Source of the DNA: Thermoplasmatota archaeon
GTDB lineage: Archaea > Thermoplasmatota > E2 > UBA202 > JdFR-43
DNA length: 53,109 nucleotides
Assembly (NCBI GenBank): GCA_029259055.1
Contig: JAPDJP010000002.1
Location: 1-53,109, forward strand
Direction: 5' to 3'
Within the stretch, counting starts at the first letter, position 1; every line of letters starts with the position of its first letter. A program made the translations under genes and the position numbers. Positions 19,701-29,373 of this stretch are shown here, piece by piece. The notes under the pieces were generated by a model. That model was not told the origin of the DNA. It saw only the letters and a program-made list of their open reading frames with translations, and did not search any database.

Positions 19701-20618
19701 CCATTTTATTGGTCCTTCTGTTACATTTTTCCAATGGTTAGTTTTCTCTTCAAATTCTCCATTTTTTATACCAAATCCTATTTTTCCAAATTCTCCTTTT
19801 TTATAACCATTTTCGACAGTATCCCAATAAATGTAATAATATCTTCTTTCATGGGGAGCTATCGAATCTTCCATAACCCAAATTAAAGTTATATTTGCGT
19901 TTTCCTTTGCATCATAATCATGACTAAATATTATTTCTCTCCCAACATTTCTAAAAGGTATCCATGTATTGTTGCTTAGCATATATTCTATTACTCTTAC
20001 CGAATTTGGATAGAAAGTTCTTTTAGCGAAACTACCCGCTTGATTATACGAGATTTTGTCCATTAAATATGAAAAATTTATGTTGCAATATACCATCTTA
20101 TTAGCAAAGGTATATCCTTCTCTTTCTCCAATCATGGATACAGATATTGGCACTCTATAATGCCACCTGCTGTCCCACCATGTGGCGTTATAGGGGAGAG
20201 GAGGAAAAGGGGGATAAGTGGGTTTTTCAACATAAATGTCTATGCTGACAAAATTATTATCTTCATTTTCTTCCTCAATTTTTCCGTTATAATCTGCAAA
20301 TATAAATAGAGTATGCTCTCCTTCCTCTGCAAACCAATACAAAGTAATTTCCTTCTCTTCATTGCTTTCTAATGCATCTATTTTTACTTCATCAACTGCT
20401 TTCGTTCTATTATCAACAAATAAAGCAATTTCTATATTTTCTGCCTTACTTCCAGCATTTCCCACAATAAAAGTGACTCTTACTTGGTCTCCTTCATATA
20501 TTTTTTCAGGGAAAATTTGAACATTTTTAATATAAATATCGGGTAATGATTGAGCAGTAATATATGGTATAAGGAATATTGCCAAAATTAATATGGTTTT
20601 TATCCTCAATTGCATCAC
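16740..20618 (-). CDS. Very large secreted/cell-surface protein with CARDB-like and DUF2341-like regions and C-terminal TM anchor
   Basis: Signal peptide; 'LPDIYIKNVQIFPEKIYEGDQVRVTFIVGNAGSKAENIEIALFVD' (CARDB); 'WWDSRWHYRVPISVSMIG' (DUF2341-like); 'DIDGDGKNELLFDVDGDGIYDYYY' (Ca-binding-like); C-terminal 'IWIIPPFILFVLMCLGFLFIKKK'. Confidence 0.8.
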   Translation of the reverse strand: MMQLRIKTILILAIFLIPYITAQSLPDIYIKNVQIFPEKIYEGDQVRVTFIVGNAGSKAENIEIALFVDNRTKAVDEVKIDALESNEEKEITLYWFAEEGEHTLFIFADYNGKIEEENEDNNFVSIDIYVEKPTYPPFPPLPYNATWWDSRWHYRVPISVSMIGEREGYTFANKMVYCNINFSYLMDKISYNQAGSFAKRTFYPNSVRVIEYMLSNNTWIPFRNVGREIIFSHDYDAKENANITLIWVMEDSIAPHERRYYYIYWDTVENGYKKGEFGKIGFGIKNGEFEEKTNHWKNVTEGPIKWNMGYAEDPIEHDQCYKIYARGLYGGGYVWLPSYAKIYQNFKVPDEGQTYYMLHAKVYVYSSIDGVEWSLLLDGQSIQGGYSTGGWIEINKNITNYLKGKNFVTLSFKLEVTQSVVTTESHEVYAYLDSFWIETPNVFVDLFKNESHGWWAEVKGVDNYIAGVEGKNAIERIEVESSAFPKEVVANLYSPKSKLVKVSMPFPDPSFEEDYTHLLYSDEQTTVAKLQTSVVHSGEKAVELRLNNYEGKWEFEKEKVKENDMAGFRQNITYGISVSNLPPLYFWYCIEKFSQYSYLNYTLLTVGTKPKFHTIYLADLVTDGEWHKYEIPEHIIDSWKKSGGKVVGIEMRLVANAEGAENTIYIDDLGYSFMPEDATNRRKWYINDFYEFTSGTEIGKWRLDIILSDGSDYRVEKSFIINVDAAANLDIFKVDVPDLKEGETGKFIVYVKNHGPRDVSPEEPVNVTLAIYQEGGDYIKMRKSFAGLEAGETKQIEFEWQATYGKEEYNGEWNVLARVNEKGRIPEWEMKDNWFATYVKVLPMPDLKIDMEDVTFLPSNPAENETINISIIVHNLGFANATAKIRIYEKRIDEDDFVLLTNESIEKFIERKGWEKLLIKWKAQKGIYNIKVEIDCENDKNLKNNMVIKDIRIGKVDDYEPPVIKNIRFPSQQAMGKYVNISATIFDNDTTIDKAVVVVFNDSEELSYNMKRIGCTDIFYANITFNFIGYYEFIIKAFDTATWQNMRESEKETFRIVYEDIETEPPTIKAVSIQPPSARQVVNEEVNISAYIDDESGLSQVILFIIYDDDEEIEHEMKKKDKIYYYADTYKPGVYYYYIKAVDASANLNYNVTAKFSFEIPEDYDLDDVPDLIEITLGANPKNRSQTINVSIGKEMGYLLWIEKENRYIYWDRDENKSRNIKKMDIDGDGKNELLFDVDGDGIYDYYYSLTLKEVRKYGEKVEKKAKETIWIIPPFILFVLMCLGFLFIKKK

Positions 20619-20730
20619 CTCTAATTAAAAATTAAGTTATATAATTTATGGTATATATAATCTAATAACATAATCAATACCCTCCATATATTACCAAGCC
20701 TGTGCAGAAAAACATGATAATTTTAACATT

Positions 20731-23700
20731 TTATCCTGAGGAAAGCTCTCCAATTTGGAGAGCTATATAATGCTGTTTAATATTCATTTCTTCCATGTTT
20801 CCAACATTATCTACTGCATAAAAATGCAGTTCAACAAGCCCTAATACTTCATACTCTCCAAAATATATTTCGATGGTTGATGCATAAGTTGTTTTTTCTC
20901 CTATTTTAGTTTCCACAATATCATCTCCATCTTTATCACTCCATATTTCATAATAAATAAAATTTATTCCCGATAAATCATCTGTTGCATTAAGCCATAT
21001 AGGCGTTTCAGGCGTTACTATATAACCATTCTCCCAGTTTGGCTCACCCACTTCCTCAGTTGTAACAGGTGGAGTGATATCTTCATCGGATGGATAATAA
21101 TAGATGGTGACACTATCATTTCCTTCATTTCCAGCAGCATCTTTTGCATATACCATAATTTTGTTCCAATCAGGATGTAGGGCAAGAGTAAAAACAAATT
21201 CATAAAATGTTAGATTATCAACTTCCCAAGAATCGCTCATTTCGCCTCCCTCCCATTGATGATAGTAACCAAATTCTATTACGCCAACGTTATCTGTGGC
21301 AGTTCCATTGACTATAATGCTGCTTTCGTTGATTTTTGCTTCTTCTGGAGGATAAATGATGGTTGTCGTTGGCGGTTGAGTATCATTCGGTGGTTTTTTT
21401 GTTACGACAATAATACAGGAGTCTTGGTCCGTTTGATAGTGTCTATTTGGGATACTATCTGTTCGAGCATCATTAAGAAGGTAGTGGTCATCCCATACAG
21501 TCAAGGTAACAACATATCGTCCAGGACCAAAACGATGCGTGGCACTAACTCCGTCTGCATCCTTATCATCGTTTGCCTCATCAACCCCGTCCTTATCCCA
21601 GTCACCGTTATCGGTATTTACTGTATCATTAAAATCCCAGTAATATTTTTTTATATATCCGTCAGTATCAGACGAACCGCTTCCATTAAGTGTTATTTCT
21701 ACGAAATTTTCATTTGGCTCCAATTCAAATGATTGATCGGGTCCAGCATCTGCACAAGGTTTATAGTACCGGTGTAGAAATTCATCCCATTGAGTATCAT
21801 CTCTAAAAAGCAAATTGATCGCTTCTCTCCATGGATGGGGAAGGGGAGCTTTTCCCCATTCTGTTGTGAAATCATGCGCATAAACTGCTAAGGAGTCGGC
21901 ATCATTTCGAAGTTTAGATGGCCATGGTCTGTCAAATGGATCCCCAATTTGATCATTATTGAATATTTTTGCCTGATATCGTGGAAAATATATCGAGATA
22001 CCATTAGAGTTAGGATGGTTAACGCCATGCCTTTCATGAATAACAGATGCATCAAGAGATTGGGTTACATCATACCAGTGTTGTTTATAAAATGTCCAGA
22101 TGCCTGCATCAAATGCAATTTGAATAGCAAAATCTCTTAAATCAATGAAATTTTTGTCACCATATTTTTCAGTCATAAACAAATCGGTTTTAACATCAAT
22201 TTGACAATTATCATCTGTGTCACCATGCTTAGCAAATTGCTTGTCTCTTGTATCTCCCCAATCCTCCATCCCGGATTTTAAATCCATTCCGAATTTGCTA
22301 ACCTGTTTTGCCAATGCTTCAATGTAGTTTCCTAATCTTACAGCACTAAGCGTATATTCTCTTTTTTGAGAACGAAAATAACTATTCTCCTTAGCTTGAG
22401 CAAAATAATCAACGAATTTTTTAGCAATATTTTCTGAGGAATCAAATGGATTTTGCTGAATGTAACTGAATATTTCTTTATAGGCGATATTTGGCGCCCA
22501 CATTATTTCTTGGGATGCTATCATTATGTCAGCTAAGTCCCTTATTTGGTATCCTACTTCTATCATAGCCATGAGACAGGCAGGATAAAAACCTACAATA
22601 TCAAAATGCACACCACCGCCTTGAAGAGCATTACGAAGTTCGTGCATGAATAACCAGTCATTGTTGGTATCATCTGGCAATGCCCCCTTCCATCCATTTC
22701 CATGACCTGCCATAATTAACATATAGCGTTTTGCAGGATAATGTTTTTCTGTCCATGTTATAAATTCAGAAAGATGAACAGGATCACCGGTATTTTTTTC
22801 TCCTATATCAGGAGCATTATCTGGGTGATATGCCCACACAAATCGATCAGGAGAATAGTAAATATCACCGTGTCTCGAATGATATACTAACTTAAAGTCA
22901 TGAGGAACATTTAATAGAATGCCACGAAATGTTCCTCCTCGTTTCCCTATATATAGCTCTCCCTCCTCATTATAAATTACCTGATTATACAAATCCTTCC
23001 CATCTATCTGGAAGATTAAGTTAATATTTGGATCAAAAATTTTGGGGCAAACTTTCTCCAATTTATTTAATAAGCCATAAAGAATTCTTTCAACTTCAAC
23101 ATTTGTATCTCCCGCCATATAAAACATGATGGTCCACTCTTTCTGAAACGAAACAGAACGTGCAGTAGGCATTTCTTCTGCGATAAATCCAAACAAATCT
23201 AAGTTGCATCTTCCAGGCGATTGTTGAAATGCATCTTTCCCTCCAGCTAAATCCCAATCTTGTGATGTGTTTGTATCATTTGAATAGAAATCTCTGCCAA
23301 TAGATGATCCTTCTTCTGCGGTAATTAATAAAGAGCCTATAGGCATCCCTTTTTCCATTGGGTTGAAATACTCTCCTTCATTCCATATTCCTGCTTCCAT
23401 CGCATAGGTATATGCTGCACCTGGTGTATAGTTTCCTTCATAACAATATGAAACAAAATCAATAATTGTATTTGTGCTAGGTTTTCCTTTATATAATGCA
23501 CATTCATCCATAGCATTGTCAAAAATTTCCCCATCGATGCCTACATAATACGTACCGTTTCCATCTGAAAAATCATCATCGTTGATGCCAGTTCCAAAAT
23601 GGACTATAAGATATGTATTATTCGGAAACACCCAATCGGGTAAAGTTGCTTTTGCAATGCCATCGGAATTGCTAATTGTCCAGTCCTTTATTCTAATACT

Positions 23701-24168
23701 CTCTCCAGCATTATAGAGTTCAATCCATTCTTTGCCCATATCCTCTCCTTTTGGATCCGCCATGATTTCATTTATGACTACATGAGGTTTTCTTTTTGGA
23801 AAATTTATTATAAATACACTTACCTTATCGCTTTCGTTTCCTCCAAAAGCAATAGCTTTTATGATGTGTTTCCCTATAACCTTCTCATTCCATATATATG
23901 AGTAGGGTGATGTATAATCACTAAACTTTAACTCATCATCAATGTAAATATCGATGCCATCAGCATCGTCCGCCTCAACTTCTATTGTTATTCTTCCAAG
24001 TATAAGAGTAATTCCTATTGCTGCCACTTCTCTATCAAAAATGTATAGATATCCTTCTTTTGGCTTAACTATCTCAACATTACTATTTAAATCAGTCATA
24101 AACTTTCCAACTACACAAGTGCTAGCAAACAGCAATATAACTATTATTTCTTTCCATATTCTCTTCAT
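20731..24168 (-). CDS. Secreted clostripain-like (C11) cysteine peptidase with Ig-like, lamin-tail and PKD domains
   Basis: Signal peptide; 'PKEGYLYIFDREV' module; LTD-like 'VVINEIMADPKGEDMGKEWIELYNAGES'; C11 'WTIMFYMAGDTNVEV', 'MLIMAGHGNGWKGALPDD' (His), 'VGFYPACLMAMIEVGYQ' (Cys); PKD 'LNGSGSSDTDGYIKKYYWDFND'. Confidence 0.88.
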   Translation of the reverse strand: MKRIWKEIIVILLFASTCVVGKFMTDLNSNVEIVKPKEGYLYIFDREVAAIGITLILGRITIEVEADDADGIDIYIDDELKFSDYTSPYSYIWNEKVIGKHIIKAIAFGGNESDKVSVFIINFPKRKPHVVINEIMADPKGEDMGKEWIELYNAGESIRIKDWTISNSDGIAKATLPDWVFPNNTYLIVHFGTGINDDDFSDGNGTYYVGIDGEIFDNAMDECALYKGKPSTNTIIDFVSYCYEGNYTPGAAYTYAMEAGIWNEGEYFNPMEKGMPIGSLLITAEEGSSIGRDFYSNDTNTSQDWDLAGGKDAFQQSPGRCNLDLFGFIAEEMPTARSVSFQKEWTIMFYMAGDTNVEVERILYGLLNKLEKVCPKIFDPNINLIFQIDGKDLYNQVIYNEEGELYIGKRGGTFRGILLNVPHDFKLVYHSRHGDIYYSPDRFVWAYHPDNAPDIGEKNTGDPVHLSEFITWTEKHYPAKRYMLIMAGHGNGWKGALPDDTNNDWLFMHELRNALQGGGVHFDIVGFYPACLMAMIEVGYQIRDLADIMIASQEIMWAPNIAYKEIFSYIQQNPFDSSENIAKKFVDYFAQAKENSYFRSQKREYTLSAVRLGNYIEALAKQVSKFGMDLKSGMEDWGDTRDKQFAKHGDTDDNCQIDVKTDLFMTEKYGDKNFIDLRDFAIQIAFDAGIWTFYKQHWYDVTQSLDASVIHERHGVNHPNSNGISIYFPRYQAKIFNNDQIGDPFDRPWPSKLRNDADSLAVYAHDFTTEWGKAPLPHPWREAINLLFRDDTQWDEFLHRYYKPCADAGPDQSFELEPNENFVEITLNGSGSSDTDGYIKKYYWDFNDTVNTDNGDWDKDGVDEANDDKDADGVSATHRFGPGRYVVTLTVWDDHYLLNDARTDSIPNRHYQTDQDSCIIVVTKKPPNDTQPPTTTIIYPPEEAKINESSIIVNGTATDNVGVIEFGYYHQWEGGEMSDSWEVDNLTFYEFVFTLALHPDWNKIMVYAKDAAGNEGNDSVTIYYYPSDEDITPPVTTEEVGEPNWENGYIVTPETPIWLNATDDLSGINFIYYEIWSDKDGDDIVETKIGEKTTYASTIEIYFGEYEVLGLVELHFYAVDNVGNMEEMNIKQHYIALQIGELSSG

Positions 24169-24180
24169 TTAACCACCCAA

Positions 24181-24205
24181 AAATACAATCCAAAAGATTG
24201 TATTT
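24181..24205. promoter_or_regulatory. 10-bp perfect inverted repeat just upstream of the clostripain-like gene
   Basis: AAATACAATC-caaaa-GATTGTATTT, ending 12 nt upstream of the minus-strand ATG at 24168, immediately before an SD-like ggtgg. Confidence 0.5.
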
Positions 24206-24351
24206 TAAACATTAATAGTAACTTCTTTATAAATTTTTTTAAGTTTAGTTTGGTTCTGTGCTATGCTTTGTCCTAGTTTTATTTATTGCAACCACATTGC
24301 CAGCCATGTCTTGCCTAAAAATTAAAAAATGTTTCCTTTATATGGAAGAAG

Positions 24352-26658
24352 ATGGGAACATTAGAAATTGTTGAGCATATCTCAAAATTGCTAAAAGAAG
24401 CAAAAAGATATAATGAGAGGAGAATGGTTGTATTAGCTGGAGATAGAGAAAAAAGCTATAACATCCTTTTCTCTTTTATTGCGGATTTCAAAGGAAAAAT
24501 TGCATTATTATCCTATCCAGAAATGAAAATAAATGGTATAGATTGTTTCCATTTAAAAGATTCAGGAAAACTTCTTGGTACAACATATGACTTACTAATT
24601 TTGGACATATATTATTCCTTCCAACCATCAGATGTTGGAAAGTTATATGGTATTGTAAGAGGGGGAGGACTAATATTTTTAATAGTTCCTAAGCTCGAAG
24701 AATGGAAAGAAATGTTAAACAGATACCATTATAGAATACTTACTCCACCATTTAAAGAAAAGGATATAAGAAAGAACTTCATTCCTTGGTTTATTAAAAA
24801 ACTGGAGGAACATAAAGGAATAGCAATTATTGAAGATGGAGAAATCATAAAAAAAGGATTTTATAAAAGTGTAAAAGAGGAAAGAAAAAAACCAATTTTA
24901 CCAAATGAAAGAAATTTTAATGATATTGCTTATAAACTTGCAATCACACAAGACCAAGTAGATTTTATAAAATTGTTAGAAAATTTAATAGAAAAGCCAA
25001 ATCCAATAACAACTGTTGTCTTAAAAGCAAATAGAGGGAGAGGAAAATCGAGTGCAATAGGAATTGCATTACCAGCCTTAATTGAGAGACTATTAGAATA
25101 TAAAAGAAATATGAGAGTAATGCTTGTTGCGCCAGATATTAAAAATGTCCAGGAAATTTTTAGATTTGCGGAAATTGTTTGGAAAAAAATGGGATATAAG
25201 CCTAATAAAAGAAAATTAAATGGAGATATATTTGAAATATCTATTCAGAATGCAACCATTGATTATCATAAACCAATAGATGCTATTGAAAGGTATGCCG
25301 ATATTATAGTTGTTGATGAAGCTGCATCAATTCCCCCAAATATACTGCTTCAATTCTTGGAAAAAACAAATAGAATAATTTACTCATCAACTATACATGG
25401 TTATGAAGGAGCAGGAAGAAGCTTTTCGATAAGATTTTTAAAAAGATTGAGGGAGAAAAAAACAAAATTGTTTGAATTTGAAATGGAAGAGCCGATTAGA
25501 TACAGTAGACACGACCCAATAGAAAAATGGGCTTTTGATACACTCCTTTTAGATGCAGAAGCTCCAGATGTAAAAGAAATTGATTTGAAAGAAGTAGCAT
25601 ATGAAAAATTCGATATGAAAAATATTTTAAAGGAAGAAGAAAAATTAAGAGAATTTTTCGGAATCCTAATACTTGCACACTACAAAAACAATCCAAATGA
25701 TTTGGCAATACTTTGCGACGCCCCCAACCAGCTGGCGAGGGCATTAAGTTATAAAGGGAAAATAATTTGTTCCATGCAAATTGCTTTAGAAGGAAATATG
25801 GATAAAGATGATTGCAACCGCTTGTATTATGAATCTGCGATGCTTCCAGGAAATGTTATCCCACAATTGATGGTTAGGCACTATAGAAAGAAAAAATATG
25901 GGAAATATAAAGGAATAAGAATTGTTAGGATAGCTGTTCATCCGGATTTATTTAGACATGGAATTGGCTCAAAAGCATTAGAAAATATAATAAATGAAGC
26001 AACAGAAATGGGGATGGATTATGTGGGAGCGAGCTTTGGGGCTACAATAGCCTTATTAAAATTCTGGATGAAAAATGGGTTTCTTCCAATGCATATGACA
26101 ACAAGTAGAAATGAAGTTAGCGCGGAATTTTCTGTTACAGTAATTAAGCCTCTCAACAAAGAATTTGAAGAAGAGCTAAAATGGATGAGAAAGGAATTTG
26201 TAAAAAGATTCATGTATTGGCTTATTGAGCCATTGAGAGATTTGAATACAAATATTGCTTTAATTATATTGGAATCATACGAAGGAGAAAAAAATGATTT
26301 AGGATTGGACGACAATGAACTAAACAGAATATTGGCATATATATGGCGAGCTGGTCTTACATACAAGACAGTTAAAGATTGTTTATTTAAATTGGCTTAC
26401 AACTTTTTCTTGGGCAATAGAAAAAATTTATTAAGCAGAAATGAAAAATTACTTTTATTGGCTAAATGTCTCCAGTGTAAAAGTTGGGACCGAGTAGCAA
26501 ATATTGTTGGATTAAGTGAAGAAAAATGTAAGGAAAAGTTAATGAAAATTGTTGAAAAGCTGATATTAACATATTATGGTGATAGGGATGAAGTGCTTGA
26601 ATTTCAAAAAGAAATACAAAGATATGCTGAAAAAAGGGAAGAAAATAGCGACTCTTAG
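24352..26658 (+). CDS. tmcA: tRNA(Met) cytidine acetyltransferase
   Basis: 768 aa; 'LKANRGRGKSSAIGIALPALI' (Walker A), 'IIVVDEAASIPPNILLQFL', 'ATIHGYEGAGRSFSIRFL'-type motif, GNAT 'RIVRIAVHPDLFRHGIGSKAL'. Confidence 0.95.
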   Translation: MGTLEIVEHISKLLKEAKRYNERRMVVLAGDREKSYNILFSFIADFKGKIALLSYPEMKINGIDCFHLKDSGKLLGTTYDLLILDIYYSFQPSDVGKLYGIVRGGGLIFLIVPKLEEWKEMLNRYHYRILTPPFKEKDIRKNFIPWFIKKLEEHKGIAIIEDGEIIKKGFYKSVKEERKKPILPNERNFNDIAYKLAITQDQVDFIKLLENLIEKPNPITTVVLKANRGRGKSSAIGIALPALIERLLEYKRNMRVMLVAPDIKNVQEIFRFAEIVWKKMGYKPNKRKLNGDIFEISIQNATIDYHKPIDAIERYADIIVVDEAASIPPNILLQFLEKTNRIIYSSTIHGYEGAGRSFSIRFLKRLREKKTKLFEFEMEEPIRYSRHDPIEKWAFDTLLLDAEAPDVKEIDLKEVAYEKFDMKNILKEEEKLREFFGILILAHYKNNPNDLAILCDAPNQLARALSYKGKIICSMQIALEGNMDKDDCNRLYYESAMLPGNVIPQLMVRHYRKKKYGKYKGIRIVRIAVHPDLFRHGIGSKALENIINEATEMGMDYVGASFGATIALLKFWMKNGFLPMHMTTSRNEVSAEFSVTVIKPLNKEFEEELKWMRKEFVKRFMYWLIEPLRDLNTNIALIILESYEGEKNDLGLDDNELNRILAYIWRAGLTYKTVKDCLFKLAYNFFLGNRKNLLSRNEKLLLLAKCLQCKSWDRVANIVGLSEEKCKEKLMKIVEKLILTYYGDRDEVLEFQKEIQRYAEKREENSDS

Positions 26659-26917
26659 AATGGGTATTAAGAATTATAAGAAAAACGAGGTCGTAAAAAT
26701 AGTTGCGGGAGGGGAAAAGTTAGGATTAGCCAGAATTATTGATGTAAGGCATATACAATGGAATGATATAAAGAAAAAAGATGTTTTAATGGAAGGTTTA
26801 AAAAGAAAAAAAGATTTGGAAAAAGAACTCAGAAAAATTTATGGTAAATTTGGGAAAAATAAAGTTTTTACACAAATAATATTTGAATTTATAGGTGATG
26901 AAAATGGAAGAAAATAG
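26588..26917 (+). CDS. ASCH-domain protein
   Basis: 'MKCLNFKKKYKDMLKKGKKIATLRMGIKNYKKNEVVKIVAGGEKLGLARIIDVRHIQWNDI' is ASCH-like; the start at 26588 fits best and overlaps tmcA. Confidence 0.75.
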   Translation: MKCLNFKKKYKDMLKKGKKIATLRMGIKNYKKNEVVKIVAGGEKLGLARIIDVRHIQWNDIKKKDVLMEGLKRKKDLEKELRKIYGKFGKNKVFTQIIFEFIGDENGRK

Positions 26918-28235
26918 ATTCGAAAGAGTTGGAAGTCACTCCCATATAAGAGGGCTTGGATTAGAAGGATTGAAAGCAAAAGAAGTTGGCGATGGCTTAG
27001 TAGGACAAATTGAAGCAAGAGAAGCTGCAGGAATAGTTGTTGATATGGTAAAAAAGGGAAAATTTGCTGGGAGGGCGATTTTGCTGGCGGGCCCGCCTGG
27101 CACTGGCAAGACTGCAATTGCAGTGGGAATAGCAAAGGAATTGGGTAAAGATGTACCTTTCGTTTCTATCTCAGGCTCGGAAATTTATTCTGCAGAAATG
27201 AAAAAGACGGAATTTTTGATGCAAGCAATGAGAAAAGCAATAGGGGTAAGAATTCATGAAATGAGAAAAATTTATGAGGGAGAGGTGGTGGCTTTAGAAA
27301 TAAACAAGATTCCTCATCCTTATAACCCATATCAACAAATTCCAAAATCAGCTGTAATAAAGTTAAGAACAAAAGATGAGGAAAAACAGTTTAAAGTTGA
27401 TGAAACATTTGCTCAATATTTGATTCAGCAGGGAGTAGAAATAGGAGATGTTATACAAATTGATGCAGATTCGGGTAGAATAGTAAAACTTGGGAAAACT
27501 GAAAAAGCATTAAAGAAAGAGGCATTGGATTTAACCTCGGAAAAGCCAGTTGAGGTGCCAGAAGGAAGCATTGCAAAAGAAAAAGAATTTGTTTATGTTG
27601 TTTCATTGCATGATTTAGATTTGGCAACATCGAGAAGAGGTAGTTTCTTTAGTCTATTTTTTGGTGGGAAAGAAGAAATAACTAATGAAACAAGGCAGGA
27701 AGTAGATGAAATGGTTAAGAATTGGGTGGATGAGGGGAGAGCCGAGATAATTCCAGGGGTTTTGTTTATAGATGAGGTGCATATGCTTGATATAGAGGCT
27801 TTTGCTTTTTTAAACAGAGCAATGGAATCCGAGTTAGCTCCTATTATAATTTTGGCATCAAATAGAGGAATTGCAAAAATAAGAGGAACAGATTTAAAAG
27901 CTCCTCATGGAGTTCCTTTAGATTTGATTGATAGGTTGTTAATTATAACTACAAGGCCTTATAATAAGGAGGAAATAAGGAAAATACTAGAAATAAGATT
28001 GATAGAAGAAAAAGTTGAAATGGAAGAAGATGCTTTGGAATATTTAACAGAAATAGGAGAGAAAGCATCCCTGAGATATGCTGTCCAGCTGATTGCGCCT
28101 GCTTCGAATATTGCATTATACAATAAAAGAAGAAAAATAAGCAAAGAAGATGTAAAAGAAGCAGAAAAATTATTTGCAGATGTAAAGCGTTCAATGAAAT
28201 ATTTAAAAGAATATGAGGAGATGATGTTATCCTGA
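26895..28235 (+). CDS. TIP49/RuvB-like AAA+ ATPase
   Basis: 'GRAILLAGPPGTGKTAIAVGIAKELGKDVPFVSISGSEIYSAEMKKTEFLMQAMRKAIGVRI', 'PGVLFIDEVHMLDIEAFAFLNRAMES', characteristic of TIP49. Confidence 0.95.
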   Translation: MMKMEENRFERVGSHSHIRGLGLEGLKAKEVGDGLVGQIEAREAAGIVVDMVKKGKFAGRAILLAGPPGTGKTAIAVGIAKELGKDVPFVSISGSEIYSAEMKKTEFLMQAMRKAIGVRIHEMRKIYEGEVVALEINKIPHPYNPYQQIPKSAVIKLRTKDEEKQFKVDETFAQYLIQQGVEIGDVIQIDADSGRIVKLGKTEKALKKEALDLTSEKPVEVPEGSIAKEKEFVYVVSLHDLDLATSRRGSFFSLFFGGKEEITNETRQEVDEMVKNWVDEGRAEIIPGVLFIDEVHMLDIEAFAFLNRAMESELAPIIILASNRGIAKIRGTDLKAPHGVPLDLIDRLLIITTRPYNKEEIRKILEIRLIEEKVEMEEDALEYLTEIGEKASLRYAVQLIAPASNIALYNKRRKISKEDVKEAEKLFADVKRSMKYLKEYEEMMLS

Positions 28236-28766
28236 TTTTATGATTTTTAGGATATCTTTAAATTCTTCTTTATCAGCCGATTCAAGCATTTCATAAATAG
28301 CTGTTTCTGCAGTTGTTGGTATTATGCCATTCGTTATCATTTTTTGTATTGCCACTTCTTTATCTTTTTCCTTCCTTGAACCAGTACAATCAGTTGCAAC
28401 ATGCACTTCATATCCCTCCTTTAATAAATCAAGGGCGGTTTGCAAAACGCATATATGAGTTTCTATTCCTATTAACAAGCATTTTCTTTTTCCTTCCTTT
28501 TTAATCCTTTCTTTAAATTTTTCTTCCCTGTAACAGCTAAAAGTTATTTTTTCAATAGGCTCTATTTCAATTTCCCTCCTTATTTCATCAACTATATCCC
28601 CTAATTTTCTTTGCTTCGTCACAATTATTGGAATATTAAATATTTTCGCTGCTTTAATCAATTTTTTAGCATTTTTTAAAATCTCTTCTCCATTCTCAAT
28701 ATGAGGTAGCATTTTTTCTTGAAAATCAATGACTATTAGAATAGTATCATTTTTTGAAAGCATCAT
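28227..28766 (-). CDS. Isochorismatase-family cysteine hydrolase
   Basis: 'TILIVIDFQEKMLPHI', 'CLLIGIETHICVLQTALDLLKEGYEVHVATDCTGSR' (catalytic D/K/C). Confidence 0.9.
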   Translation of the reverse strand: MMLSKNDTILIVIDFQEKMLPHIENGEEILKNAKKLIKAAKIFNIPIIVTKQRKLGDIVDEIRREIEIEPIEKITFSCYREEKFKERIKKEGKRKCLLIGIETHICVLQTALDLLKEGYEVHVATDCTGSRKEKDKEVAIQKMITNGIIPTTAETAIYEMLESADKEEFKDILKIIKSG

Positions 28767-29365
28767 AGTTCTGCTTCAAAATCTTCCGTAGTATATTTGA
28801 ATTCTTCATCACTTTTTATCTCTCCTCTTGCTTTTAAAACCTCCCTTGCCAATAACCAATAAGTTAAAGCTAAGGCTTTCCTTCCTTTATTGTTTACTGG
28901 TATAATCAAATCAACAAACCTTGTTTCATTATTTGTATCGCAAAGTGCAACAATTGGTATTCCTATTTTGATTGCTTCCGCCATCGCCTGCTTATCTCCA
29001 ATTGGGTCATTAACTACTAAGATATCCACCTCATGATAGTTTTCTGACAGAGGATTTGTTAAAGTGCCAGGTAAGAATCTTCCAGGTTGAGCAATAAACC
29101 CACATGCTTCGCTCAATTTCATAATTGGTTTTCTTGCGTAATGGCGAACCGCAGCAACCATTACTTTATCTGGTTCATATCTTGCAAGAAGCTTTGCTGC
29201 ATATCTTATTCTCTTATCAGTTTCCTCAATATTTATTAGATATAGACCATCATTTCTTACTCTTGCAATAAATTGTTTCATATGGGCTGTTTTTTGCTGT
29301 GTGCCTATTTCCGCCCCACATGAGATGTACATTTCTTCTGGAACCAACAACTTCTTCTCTTCCAT
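28763..29365 (-). CDS. rps2: 30S ribosomal protein S2 (archaeal uS2)
   Basis: 'GRFLPGTLTNPLSENYHEVDILVVNDPIGDKQAMAEAIKIGIPIVALCDTNNETRFVDLIIPVNNKGRKALALTYWLLAREVLKARG'. Confidence 0.97.
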   Translation of the reverse strand: MEEKKLLVPEEMYISCGAEIGTQQKTAHMKQFIARVRNDGLYLINIEETDKRIRYAAKLLARYEPDKVMVAAVRHYARKPIMKLSEACGFIAQPGRFLPGTLTNPLSENYHEVDILVVNDPIGDKQAMAEAIKIGIPIVALCDTNNETRFVDLIIPVNNKGRKALALTYWLLAREVLKARGEIKSDEEFKYTTEDFEAEL

Positions 29366-29373
29366 TATGCCAC

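Noticed and set aside
21256-21732. 158-aa plus-strand ORF opposite the C11 peptidase gene
   Set aside because: Overlaps the PKD/Ig region of the clearly coding minus-strand gene; no recognisable motif.
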